Source: Candidatus Omnitrophota bacterium
Lineage (GTDB): Bacteria; Omnitrophota; Gorgyraeia; Gygaellales; Profunditerraquicolaceae
Assembly (NCBI GenBank): GCA_903852325.1
Contig: CAINQO010000082.1
Location: forward strand, 1 to 33,305
DNA length: 33,305 nucleotides
Reading direction: 5' to 3'
A program made the translations under genes and the position numbers. Positions 1 to 7,437 of this stretch are shown here, one piece after another. Numbering within the stretch: position 1 is the stretch's first letter; every line of letters begins with the position of its first letter. The notes below the pieces were generated by a model. The model saw only the letters and a program-made list of their open reading frames with translations, was not told the origin of the DNA and made no database searches.

Positions 1-1
1 A

Positions 2-370
2 CCGGTTATACTTTTATTGATTGCCTTAACCAGCCTCTGCGACACCATCAACCAGCTGTTTTTAAAGTCGGCGATCGACTCCCTTCAGTTTAGCGCTACC
101 CTCAATCCGATAAAAATAATAAAATTTATTTTTCAATTAATCATCCGGCCGCGCCTGTGGTTGGGTTTTGTCTTTAGCCTGATTTCACTGGGTATCTGGC
201 TGGTGGTGCTTTCCAAGGCAGACCTTAATTTTGCTTTTTCGGCCGACAGCATGCACTATATTTTTATCGCTTTGGCCTGCCGGTTCGTGCTCAAAGAAAA
301 GATGGGCCCCCGGCGTTGGGCAGGGACCGGGTTGATCGTGATCGGGATAGTTTTGGTAAGCCTGAGTTAA
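2..370 (+). CDS. Partial small EamA/ArnE-like transporter (3' end)
   Basis: The frame is open from the first bases, so the gene starts before the window and the TTG at base 17 is not its start. The visible part has about three hydrophobic segments and ends with a pattern typical of the small four-helix drug/metabolite transporter group, to which the ArnE/ArnF-type undecaprenyl-sugar flippase subunits belong: a helix, a 'RFVLKEKMGPRRWAG' stretch (short basic loop), then a final helix of the 'GLIVIGIVLVSLS' kind. It would sit in the inner membrane. The substrate cannot be inferred. The gene ends 16 bp before the -35 box of the Rrf2 gene, so it belongs to the upstream transcription unit. No terminator hairpin is visible between the two. 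Confidence 0.7.
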   Translation, partial: PVILLLIALTSLCDTINQLFLKSAIDSLQFSATLNPIKIIKFIFQLIIRPRLWLGFVFSLISLGIWLVVLSKADLNFAFSADSMHYIFIALACRFVLKEKMGPRRWAGTGLIVIGIVLVSLS

Positions 371-386
371 AAAAGTTATTTTTTTC

Positions 387-414
387 TTGACAAAAGATAC
401 TAATATGGTATCAT
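387..414 (+). promoter_or_regulatory. Promoter of the Rrf2 regulator gene
   Basis: TTGACA (387-392), a 16-nt spacer and TATCAT (409-414). The predicted start of transcription lies near 421, giving a leader of about 38 nt before the ATG at 459. The -10 box overlaps the palindrome listed separately, which suggests autoregulation. Confidence 0.7.
396..412 (+). promoter_or_regulatory. Palindromic operator over the -10 box (probable Rrf2 site)
   Basis: GATAC-TAATATG-GTATC is a perfect 5-7-5 inverted repeat lying between the -35 box and the -10 box and overlapping the latter. A bound dimer would block RNA polymerase. Rrf2 proteins such as IscR, NsrR and CymR bind dyads at their own promoters. That this dyad is the site of the adjacent regulator is inference. 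No second copy of the same dyad was noticed upstream of hcp. Confidence 0.5.
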
Positions 415-458
415 TACAACAATTGCACCGTTCCCTAAGAATTGAGGAGAAAACCAGA

Positions 459-857
459 ATGAAACTGATCACCCGTAACACGGATTATGCTTTACGCGCT
501 ATTTGTTACATCGCCAAACAAAAAAGGATGGTGACGGTAACCGAACTGGTAAAAATCTTAGGAGTGCCCCGGCCGTTCATGCGTAAAATCCTGCAGCAGT
601 TAAGCCAGGCCAAAACTCTGGTTTCTTTTAAAGGACAGGCGGGAGGGTTTAAGCTGAACAAACCCCCGGCAAAAATTTTTATCACCCAGGTAATGAGCAT
701 TTTTCAGGGGCCGCTGGACCGGGACAGCTGTTATTTGAAAAAACAGCTCTGCCCGAACCGGAGCAGGTGCGTTTTAAGGGAAAAAATAAATTTCATTGAA
801 CAGGGCGCGCTGGCGCAGCTGGCGAAAATAAACATCGCTTCTTTAATCGAGGGCTAA
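459..857 (+). CDS. Rrf2 family Fe-S transcriptional regulator (IscR/NsrR-like)
   Basis: A 132-residue protein with the Rrf2 architecture. The N-terminal winged helix begins 'MKLITRNTDYALRAICYIA', the recognition region contains 'GVPRPFMRKILQQL', and the wing carries 'KGQAGGFKL'. Three cysteines in a C-x6-C-x5-C pattern (around residues 90-105) match the position of the cluster ligands in IscR and NsrR, so it probably senses Fe-S status, O2 or NO. I start it at 459, not at 387 as in the ORF track: 387 lies in the -35 box, whereas 459 has a good GAGGAG Shine-Dalgarno and the usual family N-terminus. It heads a same-strand run that includes hcp, rubredoxin and FprA. In other bacteria NsrR-type regulators control hcp, which fits an NO/oxidative stress role here. 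Confidence 0.88.
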   Translation: MKLITRNTDYALRAICYIAKQKRMVTVTELVKILGVPRPFMRKILQQLSQAKTLVSFKGQAGGFKLNKPPAKIFITQVMSIFQGPLDRDSCYLKKQLCPNRSRCVLREKINFIEQGALAQLAKINIASLIEG

Positions 858-859
858 AC

Positions 860-1693
860 ATGGCAAAAAGAAAGATCATTGATATCGATGACCTTAAATG
901 TAACGGGTGCGGTTTGTGTATCCCGAATTGCCCCGAGGGGGCGATCCAGATCATCGACGGGAAAGCGCGGCTGATCAGCGATTTATTCTGCGACGGCCTG
1001 GGCGCCTGTATCGGGCATTGCCCGCAGGGGGCGATCAGCGTTGAGGAAAGAGAGGCGCAGCCCTATGATGAGGAGAGGGTAATGGCCAATATTGTTAAAC
1101 ACGGGCCCAATGTGATCAAGGCGCATTTAAAGCACCTGCAGGAGCACGGAGAATCGGTTTATTTGAAACAGGCTACCGAGTTTTTGAAAAAGAATAAAAT
1201 AAATATCACTTTTGAGCAGGCTTGCGGCGGGGCCGGTTCCGGAGGCTGCCCGGGCTCACGGTCGATGGAGCTGAAGAAAACGCAGGGGGCCAAAAACTCC
1301 GGGGCGAATTTGCACCAGGAGTCGGAACTCGGGCAGTGGCCGGTGCAGTTGCGGCTGGTCCCGGTACACGCCCCGTATTTTGCGGATACGGATCTTTTGA
1401 TCGCCGCGGATTGCGTGCCCTTTGCCTATCCCGATTTCCACCGGGACCTATTAAAAGGAAAGACGCTTATTATCGGTTGTCCTAAATTGGATGACCTGGC
1501 GTTATACAGGGAGAAGCTGGAGCAAATTTTTCAGAACAACAGCATTAAAAGCGTAACTTACGCGCATATGGAGGTGCCTTGCTGCTTCGGTTTGCTCCCT
1601 ATCATCCAGGAAGCAATCGCCGGGAGCGGCAAGAAAATCCCTTTCCACGATATTACCATTACGATCAGGGGAGAGAAGGCTAATGTTGGATAA
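860..1693 (+). CDS. 4Fe-4S ferredoxin-type protein, Hcp-cluster partner
   Basis: 277 residues. The N-terminus carries one complete cluster motif, 'CNGCGLCIPNCPEG', and a second degenerate one, 'CDGLGACIGHCPQG', in which the usual second cysteine is replaced by Leu. The second site may therefore hold a 3Fe-4S cluster or one with an unusual ligand. A mid-protein 'ACGGAGSGGCPGS' and further cysteines ('IIGCPKLDD', 'EVPCCFGLLP') may bind metal or another cluster. Proteins of this kind are, as I recall, often encoded beside hcp. An electron-transfer role to Hcp is inference. It starts 2 bp after the Rrf2 stop and overlaps the next gene by 11 bp, so co-transcription is very likely. Confidence 0.8.
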   Translation: MAKRKIIDIDDLKCNGCGLCIPNCPEGAIQIIDGKARLISDLFCDGLGACIGHCPQGAISVEEREAQPYDEERVMANIVKHGPNVIKAHLKHLQEHGESVYLKQATEFLKKNKINITFEQACGGAGSGGCPGSRSMELKKTQGAKNSGANLHQESELGQWPVQLRLVPVHAPYFADTDLLIAADCVPFAYPDFHRDLLKGKTLIIGCPKLDDLALYREKLEQIFQNNSIKSVTYAHMEVPCCFGLLPIIQEAIAGSGKKIPFHDITITIRGEKANVG

Positions 1694-2399
1694 ATGCCCC
1701 GGCAAGGATCGCCGCCAGGCGGATGCCGAAAATATAACTTGTTCTGTCTGCGGATACGCCGCCGAGATCTTTTTCGATGAAATCAAGGTGCGCTGCCCGG
1801 GATGCGGGAGTTCCATCTGCCGGGAAAGGTTGCCTACTTGTTTAGATTGGTGTAAAGCAGCCAAAGAATGTCTGGGCCAGGAGGATTACCGGTCTTATCA
1901 GGAAGGAAAGTCTGCGATTTTAAAGGATAAGCTGATCAAGGAGCTGGAGGATTATTTTGGCAGCGACCTTAAGCGGATAAACCACGCCAAAAAAGTATTG
2001 GGTTACGCCGAAGAGATATCAAGGAAAGAGCAGGCGGACTGGGAGGTGGTTATCCCCGCCAGCATCCTGCATGACGTGGGGATAAAATTAGCGGAAGAAA
2101 AATACTCTTCCAGCGCCGGCCACCTGCAGGAGAAGCTTGGCCCGGAGATTGCCCGCAAGATACTGCTGAAATCAGGGGTGAGTAAAGAAAAGAGGGATGA
2201 AATCTGCCAGATCATCGGCTGCCATCATTCTCCGGGTAAGATCAATACCGCAAACTTTAAGGTTTTATACGACGCCGATTGGCTGGTAAATTTAGGGGAG
2301 GAGGCGGGAACCGCGGACAAAGCGAAGCTTGCGCGGATCATCGAGAAAGTGTTTTTGACTAAAACAGGGAAGGATATGTCTAAAAGGATATATCTTTAA
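1683..2399 (+). CDS. HD-domain phosphohydrolase with N-terminal zinc ribbon
   Basis: 238 residues. The N-terminus has a Cys4 zinc-ribbon pattern ('CSVCGYA' then 'RCPGCGSSIC'), followed by more cysteines ('CLDWCKAAKEC'). The C-terminal two thirds is an HD domain with the ordered motifs 'INHAKKV' (His), 'ILHDVGIK' (HD), 'GCHHSPG' and 'LYDADWL' (final Asp). This set normally binds one or two metals and hydrolyses phosphate esters or nucleotides. The substrate is unknown. Starting inside the end of the ferredoxin gene suggests translational coupling. The pairing of a cysteine-rich module with an HD domain inside an Fe-S/stress operon is unusual and could mean metal- or redox-controlled hydrolysis. 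Confidence 0.78.
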   Translation: MLDKCPGKDRRQADAENITCSVCGYAAEIFFDEIKVRCPGCGSSICRERLPTCLDWCKAAKECLGQEDYRSYQEGKSAILKDKLIKELEDYFGSDLKRINHAKKVLGYAEEISRKEQADWEVVIPASILHDVGIKLAEEKYSSSAGHLQEKLGPEIARKILLKSGVSKEKRDEICQIIGCHHSPGKINTANFKVLYDADWLVNLGEEAGTADKAKLARIIEKVFLTKTGKDMSKRIYL

Positions 2400-2404
2400 T
2401 AAAC

Positions 2405-2516
2405 CTGCCGCCTAATGGAATCACCCAACGCTTAGCGGTATTGCGTTGGTGTGGCCCTTTGGCCGATGCGGCAGTTCGCCCAGAAAGGGCGACACTTGGC
2501 CTTCCTATAGGCCAAG
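2405..2516 (+). promoter_or_regulatory. Highly structured leader upstream of hcp
   Basis: Four inverted repeats occupy the 148-bp gap before hcp. CTGCCGC (2405-2411) pairs with GCGGCAG (2468-2474). Nested inside it, CCAACGC (2425-2431) pairs with GCGTTGG (2443-2449). Next, TCGCCC (2476-2481) pairs with GGGCGA (2487-2492), and CTTGGCCT (2495-2502) pairs with AGGCCAAG (2509-2516). None is followed by a U-run, so these do not look like plain terminators. A further short dyad, GTGT-CCGT-ACAC (2523-2534), sits just before the Shine-Dalgarno. The region matches no riboswitch class I know. No clear promoter is visible in it. Confidence 0.5.
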
Positions 2517-2547
2517 GTGAATGTGTCCGTACACAAAAGGAGGAAAC

Positions 2548-3837
2548 ATGTTTTGCTATCAATGTGAACAAACAGCAGGCGGGACCGGTTGTACCAAAGC
2601 GGGGGTTTGCGGTAAAAACGAGGATATTCAGAGCCTGCAGGATACGCTGCTTTACGGCTTAAAGGGGATCGCCGCGTATGCCTACCACGCCCGGGAACTG
2701 GGGGCATTCGATCCGGAAGTGGATGCTTTCATGCACGAAGCGCTTTTTAAAACCGTCACTAATGTCAGTTTTGATTTGGACCAATACCTGGAGCTGGTCT
2801 TAAAATGCGGGCAGATGAATTACAAGATCATGGAGCTTCTGGATAAAGTCCATACGCAGAAATTCGGCAACCCGGTGCCGACGCAGGTAGAAACCGGGAC
2901 CAAAGCCGGCCCGGGGATCCTGATTACCGGTCATGACCTCCTGGACCTTTATGAGCTGCTTAAGCAGACTGAAGGCACCGGAATAAATGTTTACACGCAC
3001 AGCGAAATGCTTCCGGCCCACGGGTATCCGCAGCTGAAGAAATTCAAGCACCTGGCGGGTAATTATGGAGGGGCCTGGCAGGAGCAGAAAAAAGAATTTG
3101 GCGCTTTCAGCGGGGCGCTTTTAGCCACGACCAACTGCGTATTGATCCCCCCGGATAATACTTACCTGGACAGGTTGTTTACGATCGGCATTACCGGTGT
3201 ACCCGGAGCGACGCATCTAAAAAGCCGGGATTTTAAATCCCTGATCGAAAAAGCTAAATCCCTGCCGCCTTTACCGGAAGCCCCCGGCAAAAAGATCTGG
3301 ACCGGTTTCCATCACACCGCGGTTTTAGGCTTAGCGGAGAAGATCGTGGGGCTGGTTAAAGCCGGGAAAATTAAGCATTTTTTCCTGATCGGAGGGTGTG
3401 ACGGGGCCAAATCCGGGCGTAATTATTACACTGAATTTGCCGAAAAAGTACCCCAGGATTGCGTAATCTTGACCCTGGCCTGCGGCAAATACCGTTTTAA
3501 CAAAATGGATTTCGGCGAGATTGAAGGTATTCCCCGGCTAATTGATTTAGGACAATGCAATAACGCTTATTCTGCGGTGCAAATCGCGGTGGCGTTGGCC
3601 AATGCTTTCGGCTGCGGGGTAAACGATCTGCCGTTAACCTTAGTGCTTTCATGGTTTGAGCAAAAAGCAGTTGCCATTCTGTTATCTTTGTTGTATCTTA
3701 ATATCAAAGGAATCTATATTGGTCCGACAGCGCCGGCTTTTATCAGTAAAAATGTGTTCGGCGTCCTGCAGGAAAAATTCGGCCTGAAATTAACCAGCAC
3801 GCCGGATGCGGACTTAAAAACGATATTAAAAAGATAA
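2548..3837 (+). CDS. hcp: Hybrid cluster protein (hydroxylamine/NO reductase), short class III type
   Basis: 429 residues beginning 'MFCYQCEQTAGGTGC', preceded by a strong AAAGGAGG. The ORF-track start at 2521 is rejected because the family N-terminus and the SD both fit 2548. The proximal cluster motif is C3-x2-C6-x8-C15-x5-C21. The hybrid-cluster ligands are visible in order: 'TGHDLLD' (His129), 'SEMLPAHGYP' (Glu153), 'TTNCVL' (Cys197), 'GGCDGAKSGR' (Cys284), 'LACGKYRFN' (Cys312), 'GQCNNAYSA' (Cys337) and 'WFEQKA' (Glu371, Lys373). Classical Hcps are about 550 residues; this one lacks the roughly 120-residue insert after the N-terminal cysteines, as in the class III forms. It should act in the cytoplasm on NO or hydroxylamine and takes electrons from a ferredoxin/flavin reductase. 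Confidence 0.93.
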   Translation: MFCYQCEQTAGGTGCTKAGVCGKNEDIQSLQDTLLYGLKGIAAYAYHARELGAFDPEVDAFMHEALFKTVTNVSFDLDQYLELVLKCGQMNYKIMELLDKVHTQKFGNPVPTQVETGTKAGPGILITGHDLLDLYELLKQTEGTGINVYTHSEMLPAHGYPQLKKFKHLAGNYGGAWQEQKKEFGAFSGALLATTNCVLIPPDNTYLDRLFTIGITGVPGATHLKSRDFKSLIEKAKSLPPLPEAPGKKIWTGFHHTAVLGLAEKIVGLVKAGKIKHFFLIGGCDGAKSGRNYYTEFAEKVPQDCVILTLACGKYRFNKMDFGEIEGIPRLIDLGQCNNAYSAVQIAVALANAFGCGVNDLPLTLVLSWFEQKAVAILLSLLYLNIKGIYIGPTAPAFISKNVFGVLQEKFGLKLTSTPDADLKTILKR

Positions 3838-3910
3838 ACAGCGGCTGTTGACCAAGGTTTAGGGCAGCGTTTTAAAGCTTGAAAGCGCCGTTTAATCTAA
3901 GGAGGAGTTT

Positions 3911-4342
3911 ATGCTATTCAATTTATCGCGTTTAGCGGCGCTGATGCCGGTGGCGGTCCTGCTAACCGTAAGCTTTTTTGTCCTGGTTACGGTGACCAAA
4001 ACCGCAGAAAAATGGCTTAAAATTTTGGGATACCTGGCGGTAGCTTTGCTCTGGATAGCGGCGCTGGGTAATTTATGCGGGGCACAATATAGGCCAACCC
4101 AAGCATTCGTCAACCAAGCTCAATTCAGGGATATGCTGCAGTCCAGGGCCAAGACATATATCCGTTCGCAAGTGCTGCCTAATTATAATGTTTCCAGCGT
4201 CCCCGTTTCGGGCAGTGGCCCTGCTTCTGCGAACGCGTCATCCGGCTGCACTAAATGCCAGGCATGTCAGGCGAATAAATCAACGGCAAAAAAGGCGCCC
4301 TCTTATACGGCCGCCCACACTGGGGAGGAAACCAAACAATGA
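3911..4342 (+). CDS. Small membrane protein of unknown function with CxxCxxC tail motif
   Basis: 143 residues with a good AAGGAGG SD. Two hydrophobic segments (about residues 12-28 and 38-55, '[20 protein letters not shown]') form a helical hairpin. They are followed by a soluble low-complexity tail rich in Ser/Ala/Pro, with '[12 protein letters not shown]' and a basic end. I do not recognise the family. Its stop overlaps the rubredoxin start (ATGA), so the two are translationally coupled. The cysteine-bearing tail may bind a metal or interact with the redox partner. Alternatives are a membrane anchor for the rubredoxin/FprA system or a periplasmic thiol protein, depending on topology. Confidence 0.6.
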   Translation: MLFNLSRLAALMPVAVLLTVSFFVLVTVTKTAEKWLKILGYLAVALLWIAALGNLCGAQYRPTQAFVNQAQFRDMLQSRAKTYIRSQVLPNYNVSSVPVSGSGPASANASSGCTKCQACQANKSTAKKAPSYTAAHTGEETKQ

Positions 4343-4500
4343 GCAAATATAAATGCTTAGTTTGCGGTTATATTTATGATCCGGCAGCCGGAGATCCGGG
4401 TAACGGGGTTGCTCCCGGCACCAGTTTCGAAAGCTTACCGGCGGATTGGGTTTGCCCGGATTGCGGGGTGGGCAAGGACCAGTTTGAAAAAATAGCTTAG
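4339..4500 (+). CDS. Rubredoxin
   Basis: 53 residues, too short for the supplied track. It has both rubredoxin knuckles, '[11 protein letters not shown]' and '[15 protein letters not shown]', giving CxxCG...CPxCG for one Fe(SCys)4 centre. Length and spacing are those of ordinary rubredoxins. The ATG overlaps the upstream stop and there is a GGGGAGG about 10 nt upstream. Rubredoxins commonly feed electrons to A-type flavoproteins, and one is encoded 1.3 kb downstream together with an FNR-like reductase that could reduce this protein. That chain is inferred from the neighbourhood. Confidence 0.95.
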   Translation: MSKYKCLVCGYIYDPAAGDPGNGVAPGTSFESLPADWVCPDCGVGKDQFEKIA

Positions 4501-4511
4501 GAGAAAATCTA

Positions 4512-5024
4512 ATGGCAAGGAGAGTGACCTTCAAAGGGGCACCGCTATTTTTAACCGGGAAAGCGGTCAAGGTGGGCGGACGGGCTTTTAATTTTAAACT
4601 GATCTCCCCGGATCTCAAGGAAGTCAAGCTTTCTGATTTTAAGGACAAGATCAAGGTGGTTAACTTCTTCCCGTCGCTGGATACCCCGGTTTGCGACCTG
4701 CAAGTCAAAGAATTTAACCGCAAGGCCGCCGGGCTGGGCCCGGAGGTCGTGGTGATCGGGGTCAGCAAAGACCTGCCTTTTGCGCAAGCGCGATTTTGCT
4801 CGGCCAACGCGATCAAGAACGAACTGGTCCTTTCCGATTACCGGTTTTCCTCCTTCGGCTTAAATTACGGCTTTTTAATTAAAGAGCTGAATTTGCTGGC
4901 CAGAGGTTCATTGATTATCGACCGCAAAGACCGTATCCGTTACATTCAATTGGTAGGTGAAATAACTCAGGCAGTTAATTTTGATGAGGTTTTCGCCGCT
5001 TTGCAGGAAATTATTAAGCAATAG
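4512..5024 (+). CDS. tpx: Thiol peroxidase (Tpx-type peroxiredoxin)
   Basis: 170 residues, the usual Tpx length. The peroxidatic site is 'FFPSLDTPVCD' (Cys61) with the TxxC motif typical of the group. The resolving cysteine is in 'RFCSANAI' (Cys96), at the Tpx spacing. The N-terminal 'VTFKGAPLFLTGKAVKVGG' is also characteristic. It reduces H2O2 or small alkyl peroxides in the cytoplasm and is normally re-reduced by thioredoxin. No thioredoxin is seen here, but a CPWC glutaredoxin-like protein and a thioredoxin-reductase-like enzyme lie downstream. The SD GGAGA lies directly after the rubredoxin stop, so the two are probably co-transcribed. Confidence 0.92.
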   Translation: MARRVTFKGAPLFLTGKAVKVGGRAFNFKLISPDLKEVKLSDFKDKIKVVNFFPSLDTPVCDLQVKEFNRKAAGLGPEVVVIGVSKDLPFAQARFCSANAIKNELVLSDYRFSSFGLNYGFLIKELNLLARGSLIIDRKDRIRYIQLVGEITQAVNFDEVFAALQEIIKQ

Positions 5025-5052
5025 TCAGCCGTAAAAACGCCTGCGCAATAAG

Positions 5053-5757
5053 ATGACCGCCGAGATTACCGCCAGAGTTAAAGAGGTTATTTCCCGGAAT
5101 TATAACGTCAAGAGTTTCCGGTTGGAAATAAATAACGCCCCGGATTTTCAGGCCGGTCAATTTTTGCTGGTAAAGCTGAACAATGATCCGGCGTTGAAAA
5201 GGTATCTTTCTATCTCCAGCTCTCCCACCGAAAAGTGTTATATTGAGTTTACCAAGAAATTGACGGAAAGCGACTTTTCCAAAAAGCTGAATAATTTAAA
5301 GGCCGGGGACCAGATAACTGTCCAGTACCCTTTCGGAAAATTCGTTTTGGACGAATCCGCCCCGAAAATCGCTTTTTTGTCCGGGGGGATCGGGATTACC
5401 CCTATCCGCAGCATCTGTAAATACGCCGCGGACAAAAAGCTGGGTGCCGATATTATCCTGCTTTATGCCAACCGTTCCGTAAAAGACGTTGTTTTTAAAG
5501 ATGATTTTGACGCGATGATGAAAGATTACCCGCGTTTAAGGGTCGCCCATGTCTTGTGCGAAACCGAACCCGGTTTCCAGTGCACCGTCGGCAGGATCAA
5601 CGCCGGGGTGATCAAACATCAGATCCCGGACTACCGGGAGAGAAAATTTTACCTTTGCGGACCGCCGCAGATGGTGGAAGCGATGCAGCAGATATTAATT
5701 CGGGAACTGGAGATCGCTCCCGGAGCGGTCGTAACGGAGAATTTCCAGGGATATTAA
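5053..5757 (+). CDS. FNR-family FAD/NAD(P)H oxidoreductase
   Basis: 234 residues with the ferredoxin-NADP reductase fold. The FAD-binding barrel has 'RYLSISSSP' (RxYS), the nucleotide half has 'LSGGIGITP', and near the end is 'FYLCGPPQMV'. There is no fused 2Fe-2S domain, so it should pass electrons to a separate small carrier. The rubredoxin encoded 550 bp upstream is the obvious candidate (NAD(P)H:rubredoxin reductase), and Hcp reductase is an alternative. The SD before 5053 is poor, so translation may depend on coupling to tpx, which ends 28 bp upstream. Confidence 0.85.
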   Translation: MTAEITARVKEVISRNYNVKSFRLEINNAPDFQAGQFLLVKLNNDPALKRYLSISSSPTEKCYIEFTKKLTESDFSKKLNNLKAGDQITVQYPFGKFVLDESAPKIAFLSGGIGITPIRSICKYAADKKLGADIILLYANRSVKDVVFKDDFDAMMKDYPRLRVAHVLCETEPGFQCTVGRINAGVIKHQIPDYRERKFYLCGPPQMVEAMQQILIRELEIAPGAVVTENFQGY

Positions 5758-5773
5758 GGCTTAAGGAGAAACT

Positions 5774-6961
5774 ATGGCAGCGATAAAAATATTGCCGGAT
5801 ATATATTCTGTAGGAGTGGTGGATTGGAATGTGCGTAATTTCCACGGGCATACTTATACTACGGCCCGGGGCTCAAGTTATAACGCCTATTTGATCATCG
5901 ATGAGAAGATTACCCTGGTGGATACGGTGTCCGCAGCGTTCGGCCCGGAGCTGATTGAGAACATCAAGGAAATCATTCCTTTGGAAAAGATCGACTACGT
6001 GATCGCCAATCACGTGGAAACCGACCATTCCGGGGCCCTGCCGCAGATCATCTCCCTTTGCCCCAAGGCGAAAGTTTTCGGCACCGCCAAATGCAAGGAG
6101 GGGCTGTACAAGCATTATTACAAAGATTGGGATTTTCAGGTGGTCAAGACCGGCGATCAGCTGAAATTAGGCAGGCGCACCCTTACTTTCATCGAAGCGG
6201 CGATGATCCATTGGCCGGACAGCATGTTTACCTATTGCCCTCAGGATGGGCTGCTTCTGTCCAATGACGCGTTCGGCCAGCATTTTGCTACCGGAGAAAA
6301 ATTCGACGACCAGGTCGATCCCTGCGCCTTAATGGATGAAACGGAGAAATATTACGCTAACATCCTCTGGCCTTTGGGCGCGGTCATCCTGAGAAAGATC
6401 CAGGAAATCCAGGGGATGAATATCCCGCTTAAAATTATTGCCCCCAGCCATGGAGTGATCTGGCGCAAAGATCCGGCTAAAGCGGTTAATTGCTATCTGG
6501 ATTGGGCCTCCGGAAAAACCCGGGACCGGGTAGTCGTGGTTTATGAAACCATGTGGCAGGCAACCGAAAAAATGGCCAGGAAAATCATCGAGGGGATAAT
6601 CTCCTCCGGAATCCAGGTCCAGCTTTATGATATCGCCCAGAGCGACCGCACGGAAGTAATTACCCGGATGTTAACCGCTAAGGGATTTCTTTTCGGTTCA
6701 TCCACGCATGACAATGACATGCTTCCTAATATTGCCGCTTTCCTGGAGATCGTTAAAGGGTTAAAGGCAAAAGGCAGGAAAGCGGGTTATTTCGGCTCCT
6801 ACGGATGGGCAGGCGGGGCAACCAAAGAAATGCGGGAGATGCTTAAAGACAGCGGGATCGACCAGAACGGGCCGGAGATTTCGGTTAAATATGTCCCCGA
6901 CCCCTCCGAACTGGCCGCTTGTTTTGATTTCGGAGTTAAATTTGCGGAAAGCTTAAAATGA
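5774..6961 (+). CDS. A-type flavoprotein (FprA/flavodiiron protein)
   Basis: 395 residues, the standard length. The N-terminal metallo-beta-lactamase-like domain has the diiron motif 'NHVETDHSGALP' (H80-x-E82-x-D84-H85) and later ligands in 'AAMIHWPDSMF' and 'IAPSHGVIW'. The C-terminal flavodoxin domain begins near residue 255 with 'VVVVYETMWQATEKMA' and includes 'FGSYGWAGGATKEM'. These enzymes reduce O2 to water or NO to N2O using electrons from rubredoxin in anaerobes. Whether this one prefers O2 or NO cannot be read from the sequence. Encoding beside hcp favours NO or mixed use. Strong SD (AAGGAGAA); the stop overlaps the next start (ATGA). Confidence 0.94.
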   Translation: MAAIKILPDIYSVGVVDWNVRNFHGHTYTTARGSSYNAYLIIDEKITLVDTVSAAFGPELIENIKEIIPLEKIDYVIANHVETDHSGALPQIISLCPKAKVFGTAKCKEGLYKHYYKDWDFQVVKTGDQLKLGRRTLTFIEAAMIHWPDSMFTYCPQDGLLLSNDAFGQHFATGEKFDDQVDPCALMDETEKYYANILWPLGAVILRKIQEIQGMNIPLKIIAPSHGVIWRKDPAKAVNCYLDWASGKTRDRVVVVYETMWQATEKMARKIIEGIISSGIQVQLYDIAQSDRTEVITRMLTAKGFLFGSSTHDNDMLPNIAAFLEIVKGLKAKGRKAGYFGSYGWAGGATKEMREMLKDSGIDQNGPEISVKYVPDPSELAACFDFGVKFAESLK

Positions 6962-7437
6962 AACAACTGTCGACGCTAATCGTTGATTTTTTGCGCACCC
7001 AGGATTTCGTGATCATTTCCTCGATCGATAAGCACGGGTTTCCCCATAGTTCGTGCAAAGATATCGTCAAGATCGATCCGGCCGGGGAGATCTACCTGAT
7101 GGATGTTTATCACGGCATGACCAGCAAAAATATTGCCCAGAATCCCGCCGTGAGCATCACTGTGGTCGATGAACATAAATTTATCGGTTATTGCCTGAAA
7201 GGCAGGGCCAGGATCATTCAGGACGAACAGATCAGCCCGGAGATCCTTAAAACCTGGGAGGATAATATTACTTCCCGCCTGGCCAAAAGGCTGCTGAAAA
7301 ATTTGTATCAGGATAAGGGGCAGAGTCACCACCCTGAAGCCAAACTTCCTCATCCTAAATACATGATTGTCCTGGAGGTCCTGGAGATTGTCGACCTGGC
7401 TCCCCATCAACTAAAAAAGGAGGTTGAGCATGGCTAA
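6958..7437 (+). CDS. Pyridoxamine-phosphate-oxidase-like FMN-binding protein
   Basis: 159 residues with the split-barrel pattern: 'DFVIISSIDKHGFPHSSCKDIV' then 'IYLMDVYHGMTSKNIAQNPAVSITVVD'. This resembles the PNPOx-like flavin-binding families and not genuine PdxH, whose substrate-binding tail is absent. It is probably an FMN- or F420-type oxidoreductase or flavin carrier in the cytoplasm. Its position, overlapping fprA by 4 bp, suggests it helps the FprA/Tpx system, but the reaction is unknown. Confidence 0.75.
   Translation: MKQLSTLIVDFLRTQDFVIISSIDKHGFPHSSCKDIVKIDPAGEIYLMDVYHGMTSKNIAQNPAVSITVVDEHKFIGYCLKGRARIIQDEQISPEILKTWEDNITSRLAKRLLKNLYQDKGQSHHPEAKLPHPKYMIVLEVLEIVDLAPHQLKKEVEHG

Noticed and set aside
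387-458. Earlier in-frame start of the Rrf2 ORF (387)
   Set aside because: This start lies in the -35 box; 459 has an SD and the family N-terminus.
2523-2534. GTGT-CCGT-ACAC as an FNR or HcpR site
   Set aside because: It does not match TTGAT-N4-ATCAA or the TTGTGA-N6-TCACAA type motif.
2521-2547. Earlier in-frame start of hcp (2521)
   Set aside because: No SD, and Hcp proteins begin MFCYQC, which is at 2548 after AAAGGAGG.
4280-4816. 178-residue minus-strand ORF
   Set aside because: Antisense to rubredoxin and tpx, both certain by motifs.
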